Shown piece by piece: positions 39,306 to 53,424 of a stretch of 64,000 nucleotides of DNA. A program made the translations under genes and the position numbers. The DNA is from Engraulis encrasicolus. Lineage: Eukaryota; Chordata; Actinopteri; Clupeiformes; Engraulidae. The stretch is from the NCBI RefSeq assembly GCF_034702125.1, contig NC_085866.1, positions 13,013,064-13,077,063 on the forward strand, written 5' to 3'. The notes under the pieces are model-generated. The model was not told where the DNA came from and ran no database searches. It saw only the letters and a program-made list of their open reading frames with translations. The number at the start of each line of letters is the position of its first letter. Within the stretch, counting starts at the first letter, position 1.

Positions 39306-39894
39306 ATGTAGTCCTGCCATGATCACAGAACCCTAATTCATTAATTAATCTGAATTAAAAAGTGATGTTTTTATTTTAGAAATAACCAGTAGGTGGGGTG
39401 CTGTAGCCAAAAAAAGTGACAAAAACTTGCCCACTGAACTCAAACATTCCTACCAATGTTATTTTTAACTACAGGTACATGACAATGACTTCTGTAATGT
39501 TATTATGTTGGGGAAATTCCTTTTGTAAAAAGCCCTTCATTTCTGTTCTCCTGTGGTTGCAATTGAAACACTGTCTGCCTACCACTGAAACGGCATATTT
39601 GAAAAAAAAGTACATAGATCTGCATTATAAATTCAATATTTTTTTCAAACGCAGAATTTGCAAGAATATGTCAAAATCCTACTGGGGAGTCTCATTGTCA
39701 TCAGGACACAGCACACAACAAAACTACATTTATGCCTCACTTGAGGGAAGCCCAACAAGCACCCCAACGGAGCAGCTGGTGGGGCCATGCTAAGGCTGTA
39801 TCTCTGTCAAGGAAGCTGACAGGGGGGGCAAAGGGGCCAGGTGTCCCCGGCTCAGGGAAAGAGAGCCCCCAGAATTGAGACCACATTACATTGT

Positions 39895-40185
39895 CAGGGG
39901 TGATAGTGAAAAAAATCCTGAGCCTGAACTTTTTTCCCTGCTCTAACGACGACGACAAGATACTGCATAGTGACGTAACGTAGGCCTATTTTGACACATT
40001 ATTCAAACATTTAATAGCCTGTGTATGACCATTATTCAAGCCTGATCGTAGAAGAAAACCCTGAACATGTAACACTTTCTGAGATAAGAATAACCTAATG
40101 GCTAATTATTATCAATGTTTTTATTTTTGCAAACTCTGTCAAGCCTGAAATCAGGCATGGAGCCTGAATACTATCAGCCCTGCAT
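39895..40185 (-). repeat. 291-bp dispersed repeat, inverted copy of 58910-59200
   Basis: Read on the minus strand it matches 58910-59200 nearly base for base over its whole length, from GCAGGGCTGATAGTATTCAGG to CACTATCACCCCTG. It has no strong terminal inverted repeat and no coding frame. Confidence 0.9.
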
Positions 40186-40423
40186 TGGATGTATTGAGAG
40201 GAGGTCTCTTTCAGATGATTCTGTTCTGGGCCTGGCCACAGCTGTCAGCAGGGCTGATCTCAGTCATTGAGCAGGCAGGAGGATGTAATGGGGGGAGACT
40301 ATTGGCTATTCACTGCTCCTGCCTGCCAATGATAGGAGTTGAACTGGCAAGCAGAGGTGTTGTACAGGGGGGTTGTGTGACAGCGTCACCAGGGCCCCAT
40401 GTGGGCCACATGGGTTTTTCTTG

Positions 40424-40912
40424 TTTATAAACATGGTGGTGAGGAGGGGCAAGACCCTGGCAGCCAACCACATGAGAGGAAATGTGAGAACCCATGTATA
40501 GGCGTCCCACACCTACATTCCGATTGGTGTACATATATGCCTGGGGTGGTATAGAGCTGAACCCTACAGTGAGGCACTCCACTTGGTAGGGAGAGCCTCG
40601 TGGGTGTAAGCTGAACCACCTTGATTGCGAACACATGAAATCTGGCCCAAGTGTGATTCAAGAGCAGTAGTAACAGCTGCCTGCATAGTATCTGTCACAA
40701 CATGTGGCCACACAGCGCCACAGTGACGGACGCTTTCATTGCTGTCAGCTGCCTCCTTCAATCTTATTGGTCAATGCCCCAGCACGCGCTGCCTCCATAA
40801 ATCCTCCCTTCTTAAGGACAACTGTCCAATACATGGGTTCACAGTGTTTGTAAACACGATGTTATGAGGAGGGGCAAGACACTGGCAGCCAACCACGTGA
40901 GCGAACACGTGA
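40424..40912 (+). repeat. Direct repeat pair
   Basis: A block with GTGAGGAGGGGCAAGACCC and GCAGCCAACCACATGAG (about 40424-40500) recurs at about 40848-40912 with GAGGAGGGGCAAGACACTG and GCAGCCAACCACGTGAG. CACGTG and CATGTG motifs lie between and around them. Possibly parts of one element copied twice. Confidence 0.65.
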
Positions 40913-41698
40913 CCGACAGCGGTTTACAACTATCAGAGGTTGAGTTGTGCGCAGCTAGGTTAGCGCGGCCAGGGGAAAACAAAAATGCAGAACCCATGTA
41001 TACAACACCCTGCCTTTCAATCACTGGTACAGTATCTATTCATTCAACTATGCTCCAGGTCTGATGACACTTCTGCTCTGCATTTTACATACAACTCATT
41101 CAACTCCACCCAAATTCATAGACCCCCCATCTTGTGAAAGCAACTGCTTCGTCTATTTCAAGCATACCAGTATAATGTTGTACATACCTGTTAGTCCATG
41201 AGCCAGACCACTGATCGCAATCGAAAGGGTGGGCAAAGTCTTGTTGGTATTTTATTATTGCTATATATGTCCAGTTTATGAATTGGTATGATAACCTTTG
41301 CAGAACAGTAGCTTTATCATATTTATCATGTATTTCTTATTTGAACCATTTTACACTAAAAACGCCTAGGCTAATTTGCTAATATCTTGATAAATTGAAC
41401 ATAAAAATGACTTTGAGATAAATATATTTATAGGAAAAGATGTTATACAAAGTTCTTGGATAGTTCAAAGGGCACGTTACACATATTTCCCACTTAATTT
41501 AGTTCAGGCCCCCATTTTCACTGACTTTTCATTTAAAAATGAGGGTTTATTTCTCAAGAGTGAAAATACTGGAAGATTGGGTAAAAAAAATAAATCTTCT
41601 ATGCCTCACCACACAATTTTCCCAGTACATTACAATACAGGTGGGTTTTGTACAAGTTTCCTTAATAGTTATGTTTCATTATCCAAAAAAGTGTAATC

Positions 41699-42817
41699 TA
41701 CACTAACATTCAAAAGTTTGGGGTCACCTTCATTTTTCCAGTTATTTGTTTGCAATTCAAGTCGCAAACATCTTTTAAATAGCTTGAAATTGAATAATGG
41801 AAAGTACTGAACAGCCACAGGTGAAAAAAGGTTTGATTACCCATAAAATTGTTTAAACTGGACAGAAGAGTGAAATCTAACCAAGCTTTTTCACCCATTT
41901 ATTACATAGAAATACGTGTTTTAGTCCATTTTTCTACAGACATATCTTTGGTTTATCAGAGAATACATGGAACTATTGGAAAGCTCAGTGTCTGCCCTTT
42001 CCAATGGTACATGTATGATATTTGTTGAGTTGTCACCTCGTCCACAAATTCAAGTCAAAGTAGCTGCATGATTTTCTAGCCATCAGAATGAACCTACTTA
42101 TGAATGCACGATCCATTGTCTCAGCGATGTTTTGGTGTGCAAGCCAGTGCCATACATCGTTGGAAAGTGTAGATTCTCCTCTTTCAAATGATGTGTATAT
42201 CATCCGGCATTGTATGGACTGATAGGAGCAGACATCAACTTTTGCATGCATGGGGCTCATAGAGCTCATGGGCAATTCTGGACCTCATCTCATCCCGGGA
42301 ATGAATCTGTAGAGTCGCGACTGGCTATTATTAATGCCAACGGAGTCTAAACTTTGATTAGTACACCAGACTAGACACTACCTTAGTAAAGGTACACTTT
42401 GATTAGTCCAAAGTTAGTGATACATTTTGGTCTTCCAAACTAGTTGGCCGTTGGGCCTACTTCAGGCGACTCTTGCATAGAGACAAGGAGTAGTATGGTG
42501 TTTAGTAATTTAAAAACCCTTTATTTTAACTGGGGTACATAACTAAAAACGCCAACCGGTTTCAACCTCACAGGGTCTTCATCAGGGCGTGTCATTTTGG
42601 TCTATTCTATGCAATATCTATACAAGTAAATCCATTCAACAGTTACTTTTTCCAATATCAAATTGCTTATTTGTTGCATGCATTAATTTCAGGGAACAAT
42701 AACTCTATACACTGATTTTATACTAGAACTGAAATTGAAAAGGAATAAGCTTAACTGTCAGAAAGAAGCATTGTGGGAGGAAAGTGTGGTGACCCCAAAC
42801 TTTTGACCGGTAGTGTA
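41699..42817. mobile_element. Tc1/mariner-type element, about 1.1 kb, probably non-autonomous
   Basis: TACACTAACATTCAAAAGTTT at the left and AAACTTTTGACCGGTAGTGTA at the right are inverted repeats with TA at the outer edge, as for Tc1/mariner insertions. No transposase-length frame exists inside. The middle (about 42290-42600) contains another repeat, with AACCGGTTTCAACCTCACAG and GGTCTTCATCAGGGCG, also seen in inverted form near 7550. Confidence 0.75.
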
Positions 42818-43069
42818 CTTAAATGTAAACTAATTTACAGACACACTCGAATTTGATATGTAGACAAAGACCTATTTGATAAAGCAGAGACTACACTTTT
42901 TACATCGACTAAGGGTGTTCGGAGAGGATAAAGTAACTTTTTGTACCATGCTGTTATTGAGAGTGTACTACACTATACAATCCAGTGGCATGCACAGACA
43001 TTTTTGGGGGCAGTTGCTCAAGGTGGGGGCGGGGGGCGTGTGGAACTTCCAGTTGCCTTGCTAGGTTAG

Positions 43070-43345
43070 AGCAGGAGTGGGGAGCCGTTTTCATTCGTGG
43101 ACCACTTCAAATTTTACAAAAGGCTGCACTATGAACACAGATCAGGATTTCCCCCTGCAGTTTAGGCCTATATTGAAGGTGGGCACCTTCACAACAGACC
43201 CCACCTCCACTAGGTCCCCTGAAAACAACTTAAGTGTATTGCAAATTAAATTTCTAAGAGTTCTTTACAAAGCATGTCAAATTCCATTTGAAACTGCATA
43301 AGATTAAAATTACATCAGGGACCATAAACGGCCCTTGAGACTTAA
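43070..43345. mobile_element. Degenerate copy of the 19017 element
   Basis: GAGTGGGGAGCCGTTTTCAT, GGACCACTTCAAATTT and AAACGGCCCTTGAGAC correspond to motifs of 19017-19304 in the same order, with many substitutions. Confidence 0.6.
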
Positions 43346-43529
43346 GTTACATTCCCTACCCTTGAATTATAAACTATATTATATCAGGGGGAATTGTCAC
43401 ATGCTTTTGATCTCAAGAATTTCTACCGTAGATAAACATAAGTTACATTCCCTACCCTTGAATTCTAAACTATATTATATCAGGGGGAATTGTCACATGC
43501 TTTTGATCTCAAGAATTTCTACCGTAGAT
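43344..43529 (+). repeat. Tandem duplication, period 96 bp
   Basis: AAGTTACATTCCCTACCCTTG occurs at 43344 and again at 43440, and the copies match almost completely to ...TTCTACCGTAGAT. One substitution is visible in the first 30 bp (ATTATAAAC against ATTCTAAAC). Confidence 0.92.
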
Positions 43530-44161
43530 GATCATGCCAATATGGAACACATTGTGACAAAATAAAAGGGAACTGTCAAAAAGGGCCTTTTTTCGTCCAA
43601 TGCTTTAGCACCACTAAGTCCATTCCTATATCTGTGCATGCCTATGATACAATCACTTGGGTTTGGAAATCTAACCATAAAAGTAAAGTCCCAAATCAAC
43701 AGACTGACCCACTCTGCACTGAAAGTAGTGGGGGTGAGGGATCACCCCACCTTCAAAGCAACATACTGTATGAAGAGTCCAGAGAGCAGGCCAGTAACAG
43801 GGAATAACAGATTACACGTTTCACGATTATTAACAATCAAAAAATTGAAGAGTTGCATTCTCTTACAGTTACTACTTCAGTGTCTGGTAATGAAAGTACA
43901 TTTACTATGTGAAAATAAGTGGTGGTTTCTAGATTCATATGTTATGCTATTCTCAAATTTTGATCATTATACACATAACCCAGAGAATACACATAATATG
44001 CATGCGAGTTGGTGTGGCAGTGGCTGTGCGTCTCTGCCTGACAGATGGAGTTGACTCTATGAGCTTTATCTGCTTGCATTTGTCTCCTTCTGCTCAAATA
44101 TCTACCTTCATCTGGCTGTCCCTGCTGGTAACTCTTATAATGTCGTCTTCGGCTGAGTTTC

Positions 44162-44275
44162 CCAAAAACATGTAGCCTCTTACTGCAGCTGGGGTCGCCA
44201 GCGACCCTATTCACTTGCTGAAAATGCTTAACTACATCATAACAACATTGCTATGAAATTACAGAGAGCCATAGT
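44162..44275. repeat. Dispersed repeat, family of 5858
   Basis: GTAGCCTCTTACTGCAGCTGG through AACAACATTGCTATGAAATT matches 5858-5965. Confidence 0.6.
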
Positions 44276-44662
44276 GCTGCTCTAAGGGGTTAAGTAGTAA
44301 TAAGTAGTACTTAAGTATGAGGTACCCTTTAGACAATATCAGGGATAGACATCAATTCAAGTTTATACAATACCTTTTCTTGTGCATGCATGCTTAAACA
44401 TAACACATGTGTGAGGAAAAGGCCTATACACTTTTAGTGGTGATGTGTATATTCCTGATATACTGACAAGGGGCCACCTCATACTTGTGTACTTTACCTG
44501 TACCTCATACATGTGTAATTTGTAGTTTGCAAAGTAGTTACTGTACTGAGTCAGATCTTGAGGACTGAAATAATGCTCTTAAGTTTATTTTAATATGGTT
44601 AATGTGTATTTGTTCATGTTATTCTTGCTGTTGCAGGACAAGTTTAATTTTAAAAAGAAAAC

Positions 44663-45321
44663 GATTTCATATGCTGTCATTTTTATCACATTTTATCATT
44701 CAGATATTGCTTAGGTGATTCTATTAGGTCTATTGGTATGGTCTAACAACCGTTTTAGGGTCTTGATTGAAGGGAAAGCATCCCTGAGGAAATGTAAGCA
44801 CCCTGTGTGGTCAAAAAACTGCATAATAACAAAGAACAACAATACAGTTTTCACATTTCCGTTTTACTGGTTCACCATTTCAACGCATGATCTTTCACTA
44901 ACTACCTCTTTGCAATGGTTATCATGCCATATTAATGTACAGTATATGGTTGTCACATGTTAGTATGTGTTAATTCATTATGTTTTTGGTGTTGCTTTGC
45001 TGTTGGGGGAAAAGTAAAAATCTAAAACAAAAAAAAACAACATAAAAAACGGATTTCATATGTTATCCTTTTTATCACATTTTGTCATTCACATATTGCT
45101 GAGGTGATTCTATTAGGCCTATTAGTGTGCTCTAACAACCCCTGTAGGGTCTTAATAGAAGGGGAAGCATCCCTGAGGTAATTCAAGCACCCTGTGTGGT
45201 CAATTAACTACATAATAGCAAAGAACCACAATACCGATTTTCACATTTCCATATTACTGGTCCACCATTTCAACACATGATAACTACCAAAAAGCTACCT
45301 GTTTGCAATGGTTATCATGCC
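44663..45321 (+). repeat. Diverged direct duplication of about 268 bp
   Basis: Units 44663-44928 and 45052-45321 start GATTTCATATG and end GCAATGGTTATCATGCC. They share most positions but carry many substitutions, so the duplication is older than the one at 43344. No function is apparent. Confidence 0.88.
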
Positions 45322-45550
45322 AAACTGTTTACTTGAGATGTCCAAGAAGTCAAAAAAACAGATTAGAACTTGCCCACCCGTTCGATTGCGAGAGGTCAAT
45401 TTTTGGGTCCTGGCTCAAGGCCTATATGACAATTTGTGGGGGAAAGGGAAATTATAGAGTGTAGTGGAAAGCGTGCACATCCAGCAAAAAAGCATCAGCA
45501 GGTGCCAAATCAAAAAAACTGTCACATGTAGGAACAGGAAAGGATCTGCA

Positions 45551-45633
45551 CACTGCTTGCAAAAGAGTTAATTTATTTGCAGCGAATGATAGAAACGCTG
45601 CTCCAAATAAATTAAGTCTTTTGCAAGCAGTGG
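45551..45633. repeat. Small foldback
   Basis: CACTGCTTGCAAAAGAGTTAATTTATTTG pairs with CAAATAAATTAAGTCTTTTGCAAGCAGTG across about 25 bp. Confidence 0.85.
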
Positions 45634-46110
45634 AAAGGGAAATTATTCCATCTGCACTCATACTGTAGCCAAGGCCTACTATACTGAGGTTTTATTTGCA
45701 GACGTCACATCTTTAGTTCTAGGAACTTAAAACATAGCTTAATCTGCTCTCAGCAGCTGGTAGGTTTTGTTCAAGTACAAAATTACTATCATTTTGAAGA
45801 TGAATAATTTCAGAAAATTCAACTTTTAATACCCTGATTTATGATTTTTGAATTGAGTAGTTGATGGGTACGCAGTAGGACTGGAAATCGATCCAGATTT
45901 TCGGTATCAATCCGATAGATCTTCTGTATTGCTAGGTTGTCACTTTAACCCATTCATGCCTAGAATTCTAAGACCGGCTACAAAAATCTAAAATATCTGT
46001 CTCTCAAGTCCATACAAACATGAAATACCTTGGTATAAGAGAAAGAAGTTGGGAACTTGTTAACCTATAGATATGACAGAGAGTTGGGAAAAGGCTGGCA
46101 CTAACTACAT

Positions 46111-46450
46111 CAGGGCTATTCAAATGGCGGCCCCGGGGCCCGATACGGCCCTTGGACGTCAAGGTTCTGGCCCCCTAAAAGTCCCTTGAAATATGTAATC
46201 ATTTTTGGGAATTTAGAGATAAAAGTACGGGTTCCGTATCGAGCTGAAACGGGATATGAGACGTTAAAAAATGCAGGAAAATACAACTAAGAAAGGCAAC
46301 TTTATGGGGGAGGACCCCCAGCTCAATGAATTATCCTACCTATTGTTTTCATTGACAGTTGGCAACCATAATACATACGTATAGTTAGGCCCCTTTATAG
46401 GGAGGAATTTGAAAAACTGGCCCTCATTGACATTTAATCGAATATCCCTG
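46111..46450. mobile_element. hAT-like MITE, 340 bp
   Basis: It starts CAGGGCTATTCAAATGG and ends TTTAATCGAATATCCCTG. Flanks AACTACAT and AATTATAT agree at 6 of 8 positions. The internal GGGGGAGGACCCCCAG segment resembles the element at 12095. Confidence 0.75.
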
Positions 46451-46831
46451 AATTATATGAACAGGCTGTTTGTATTTGTATATGTAGCCAACATGAATGT
46501 GAATTGAATTTTAAGGATACTTTAAAACAATTTGCACAAACAGATCATATTACGCTCTTAAAATTGATAAAAGTAGATTAAACAAAACAAACCAAAATAA
46601 CCTAGCTCTGGTATGCAGTGCGCAAGATGACACATGGGAGTGAAGACAAAATAAGTAAAATTATTGCAAATATTTCTGACAAGTGTCCATTCTTAAAAGA
46701 AAGGAACAATTAGACATGTGCAATCAGAACAATTAAAAAATGGTCAAGAACTGCATTTACCTTCAGAAGATTTGAACACATCTAGGCCATGCATCTTAAT
46801 GAACTAGAGTTCTGTGACCAATTCCAAATCT

Positions 46832-46960
46832 GGGGTGCATTTCTCAAAAACGTAGTTGCCAACTCTGTTAGCTACTTTGCTGTTTGCAATGCAAATTCCC
46901 ATTCACAGCTACTCAAGTTGCTAACTGGCTAGACACTATGCCTTCGAGAAACAAACCCCT
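46832..46960. mobile_element. Short TIR repeat, family of 30117
   Basis: GGGTGCATTTCTCAAAAACG...GTTGCTAACTGGCTAGACAC...CCTTCGAGAAACAAACCCC matches the copy at 30117 in order and spacing. Confidence 0.75.
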
Positions 46961-47304
46961 GATCACTAGAGAGGCTGTAGGCAAAAGGAGCTTTTTATGG
47001 CCCGTCTATATTTACCCTCCGCATGCCAACAGGGTTGACCATCCTCCAAACACAGGCCTATAGGCTGCATGGGGGAGAAGAGATCTCTCCCACGTGCAAA
47101 TGAGTGGCGACGCCACATTTTTGGGATTGCTGTGCTTGCCCCTCTCGCAACACTGCCAAAGAACATTGACTTTGAACAAGCTGGATAGCGTTATTGGCTG
47201 GAGGGAGAGCCCCCCTCTGCAAACCTTACAAATGTATAAAAGCAGTGCATGCGAAATTGAAATGCCGTTCAGGAAATAACGAGACAGACAAAAGTATTTA
47301 TGTA

Positions 47305-48199
47305 CCCTCCAACCTCCTTCAGGTTTATTGATAGTTTAAAATTACATTTCTAGTTCTAGGACTTCAATTGCATTTTCCTTCCGACTTAAAAACTGAGTAC
47401 AAGCAAATGATATTTTTACAGTAGTCTTTGTGATATTGTACAAAAATAATATTTGATTTCTGTGAAAACATTCTCCTTTTGCAAATAACTGTGAATTTCA
47501 CAAGTTATTCTGTAATTCTTGAGGTCATTTCTCCCCTCAAGGCAGACACTTCGAGAAACAAAAAAAGGCATTTTTTAGAAAGTTCAACCTTGAGTGCTTA
47601 ACAACTGAAAGGTTTGCTGAACTTGCAAACAAGATGACCTTTATAAAAGAACTTCGGATCTTAATTTCCTAAAAATGTTATCGCCATCATCAATATGCTA
47701 TATTTCATGCCCGCGTCACTGGATGCTGCATTGTGGGCCCAGATTAAGATGTACTGAAAAACTCGTAAGCCAACTCATTATCCCCAACTGAAACAAAAAA
47801 AAAGGGGGAAAAAAAAACAAACAAAAAACGCACACTTGGAAGTACTGGCTTCCTTAACTTCCAGTTCATCTTGAAGAGGCACGCGTCATCTTTGAGCTCA
47901 AACGACCAACATAGCACTTTTTGTCCCGTGACACTGATCTCTGTTCACCAGTGCTGTTGAAGGGGGATCTTTTACAAAGCATTATACAGAACACCTCTAC
48001 CAAACTAAAAAGATTTTTTTTTCGTATTGAATGCAGAAAGATTTTTTATCACCCCTTGCTTCTTTTTGTACATTGTCGAGAAGCTCTGGCCTGGGACTAG
48101 CCTCTGTTTTGCCAACCTTTGGCCAATGAAGAGGATTCAGAGAGAAATAATACAACCAACCATCAATCAGAAAATAGGAGGGGCATCAGAGGTAACCAT
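47305..48199 (-). other. cnbp: cnbp 3'UTR
   Basis: Minus-strand AATAAA (plus-strand TTTATT at 47324-47329) lies about 870 bp downstream of the stop, with no gene between. The end is inferred from this signal. Plus-strand frames here are not genes. Confidence 0.65.
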
Positions 48200-50454
<2,255 letters not shown>

Positions 50455-51848
50455 TCTCTGAGTTGAAGAGAGATCAAAGTTAAGCACACACACAAAAAAA
50501 GCTTCAGTATGCAAACCAATGTCTGTTGGGTAAAGCAAGGAAGGGCAACACATGGGGAGTGTCAAAACTACACTAGTAACTACTGAAATACACTCGTGGC
50601 TAACTTGGCAAGACAGGTGGACATAAACTGCCCAATGCAGCATTACTTTCATATTCTGCTAGCTACTGTCTGCCTTACCTATTGACGGCAATCCATCCTC
50701 CTGGCAAGCCATAGCTGGCTGATGAAATGAAGATTTAAAGTAAGTGTTCTTGGGTGGACTTTTAATCTAATTAGCAGACCTAACGATGTCTGCTGTATCT
50801 TTGGAAAGCATCTTGAATTCATCACATTGAGTGTTATCTCAAAACAAGCTGACCTCACTCAAGATAAAATAAGCCACTTAAGAGTTAGTGTAGTAAATAA
50901 CTTCAGATATGGACCAACTTGTCGGCTAACTAGCAAATTAGCCAGTTGCCGCAGGCGTACGTGGTAGCAACAGCAATTTAGTAAGTAGCAATCGCCTTAT
51001 TTATGACAAAATGGAGCAGTGATGGTCTATGGCGACGGCAACTTAGAATCGAGCTGTGCATCTCGGATTGATCCTTCAGGGAAACGTAAAGCATCTAACC
51101 AGCCTGTGGCTGTTCTTAACCTAATACTACCTACATAGCATGTGTAGGCCTAAAATCACGACACATGGCACAGCTGTGGCTATATAACGTTGCAACATTT
51201 CGTGTCATTACAATACGATCGGGTCATCGATTCACAGCCAAGCATCTCGCACTGACAGACAATTAAATGGTGTCGACTATTGTGCATTTTTAGACCAAAT
51301 CGAAAGAAATGGAGATTTTAACTGAATCGTTAGCCACCTAGCGTGGCTACATCATGTCGATTTGGAGTGATTTCAGCTGCTAGCATTAGCACGATAATGT
51401 AGCTAGATAGCGTGGATGAAAATGTGCAGCAGCAAACCCCGTCGAGCCATATGGTTGCATTACTAAAATGTGCACCTTGGTCCTTCGACCAGGGCCGCAT
51501 CGACAATTAGCTAACGCTAGTAGGCTACCTAGCGATGGCTATACTCTTTGATTATATTATATAAAGATTCAAAGCTTGCAGAAAATGAACGCACAGCTGT
51601 CGAACTATGTGCATTGGAAACAGTATATGAAGGAATTGCTTGTAATGCTTTTAATCGATCTCTAACTCCTTTTTACTGGTACTGCTTTCCCGCGCAGGGA
51701 CTAGGCCACTACGCCAATTGAAAAGCTAATAAAGCTTATTTAACCATCGGTAGAGAGATTATAAGCAAATTGTAGACGAAACATGCAGTAAACAATTAAA
51801 ACACAATTTTGATTACGTTTTTAAAGAGACAACATATGTAGTACTCAC

Positions 51849-51915
51849 CTTTTGAGGGCTAACTAGCTACGTGACTCACTGCTGCTGTTTACTCCTCCTC
51901 TCTCCCTTTGCGCCA
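51849..51915 (-). other. cnbp: cnbp non-coding exon 1 (inferred)
   Basis: The minus-strand sequence ends AAAAG before a strong donor GTGAGTAC (plus-strand GTACTCAC at 51841), 1.4 kb upstream of the coding start. This fits the known CNBP layout with a non-coding first exon. The 5' limit is approximate. Confidence 0.55.
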
Positions 51916-52399
51916 CATGCCATTTGCGCATGACTGTACGGAGTGGCATTGTGTTCAGCCAGTCAATGGCCTCCAATGACAGCGTACGCAAATGTTGTTT
52001 AGCCTATGACAAACACGCGTTTACGGACACCGCCTCCATATACTGCCAAATCACAGATAAGAAAGGAGCTTTGTTCCGCCTATTTTGTGACATTCTGGTT
52101 AAGCGTCGAACGCAGCTATCGCTCTCTTTGGTTAATGGAATAAACGCTGCTTGAAAGCTGCGCCTCTATTAGTGCCGAGATCTTTGTATTTCCAGTGAGA
52201 ACGATTTTACGAATTAAACGATTTATATATTGATGACAATCACCATACACTTTTTTTCCTTGAGTGTTTAAATGCACATTGTTCATGTGAGGGGAAATGA
52301 TCAGTACGCCACCTGGTCTTGTGCTATTTTCCCTGGTGCCTTTTTCAGTTGTTCAATGAAATACCTCGCCTTTCCTAAACTATACTTATTCTAAAACAA

Positions 52400-52400
<1 letters not shown>

Positions 52401-52467
<67 letters not shown>
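52401..52467. repeat. (TC)n microsatellite
   Basis: About 33 TC units between cnbp and raf1. Such tracts can act as GAGA-type sites, but nothing here shows that. Confidence 0.95.
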
Positions 52468-52468
<1 letters not shown>

Positions 52469-52515
52469 CATGCTACGTGTGTGGCTAGACCAAAAAAGGG
52501 AACTTCAGTAGAGCT

Positions 52516-52674
52516 CAGAGGCGGAGCTATAGGGGGGGCGAGCAGGGCACTTGCCCCTGGGCCCAGGGCCCTCCTGTATTGGTGGTGGGGGCCCTACTGT
52601 GAGCTTGGCAAGCTGTATAGGGGGCCCTACAAGTGTCTTGCCCTGGGGCCCTGTGTGCAATTGTTCCGCCACTG
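52516..52674. mobile_element. hAT-type MITE, 159 bp, with perfect 8-bp TSD
   Basis: Termini CAGAGGCGGAGCTATAG and TTGTTCCGCCACTG, TSD GTAGAGCT at 52508-52515 and 52675-52682. Same length and sequence family as 2612-2770. Confidence 0.95.
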
Positions 52675-53369
52675 GTAGAGCTACTAACTTTTCTTTTTTT
52701 TGCCTGAACCGTCTTGTTTCAGATGATGCCAAACGTTTCTCGAGGTTTTATGACATCTGGAAATGAAACATGAACATTTCCAGCTGCTTCGCCATGCAAG
52801 AGTTTATTCAGTTTAGTATGCGATGCCAAGTATGGTAGGTCTGAAAATATAGGCTCGTGCAAATTCTATTAACAATAATCACGTAATAACTACTTCAACA
52901 ATTCTCCTTATGTCATTGGTCACAACGCAATTCTCAGCCGGAATGACTGGGGGTCCAATTTCAATCAATGGCGTCAGACGACCGCTGGAAAAAGTCTGAG
53001 ACCTCATTCGCTGCACACATTCACAGGAGAGGGCATCACTCGCACTGATAAACAAACACAGGAATGGAAATATACTTGTATGTGGATTTGGATTTTCAAT
53101 AGGCTACAAAACACATGCGAGGTAGGCTACATCTTATTATTGGGAGCGTGACTCCACGGATACTATTTTCCCAGCGACTCCCACATATGGGAAGGGCTGA
53201 CAAGCTATCAAGCCTAACTAAACTGGTTAGTATTATATGTAACGTTCTCGCAATGTCCTTTACAGTTACATGTTTTGAGAATTATTAAGAAAGTTGATCG
53301 ACACTGATCTGTCCGCTATGTCCTGTCCGCACTAGGCCTGTTCGAATTAGCCAATATGATGATGTCATC

Positions 53370-53424
53370 GCGTCTCCACTTTTTCTTCAAGTTATGGCGG
53401 AGCTGAAGTTTTTAGCCTTGCCTG
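53370..53424 (+). other. raf1: raf1 non-coding exon 1 (inferred), with uORF
   Basis: A strong donor CCTG|GTAAGT at 53424 precedes the first coding exon by 1.1 kb. An ATG at 53394 opens MAELKFLALP and, after splicing to 54558, closes at TAA after two more codons, so it is a short upstream frame rather than the protein start. The 5' limit is approximate. Confidence 0.5.

Larger units (their letters stand above)
51916..53369. promoter_or_regulatory. Shared upstream region of divergent cnbp and raf1
   Basis: The two genes point away from each other, about 1.5 kb between inferred first exons. The raf1 side has CCAAT at 53351 and a CRE/ATF-like TGATGTCA at 53360. A (TC)n tract and a hAT MITE occupy the middle. 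No TATA box was recognised. Promoter function is inferred from position. Confidence 0.5.

Noticed and set aside
50677..50715. Minus-strand ATG (MACQEDGLPSI) ending at a GTAAGG donor, possible coding start for cnbp
   Set aside because: Splicing it to the cnbp coding exon gives an early stop, and CNBP normally begins at MSS; at most an alternative 5'UTR exon.
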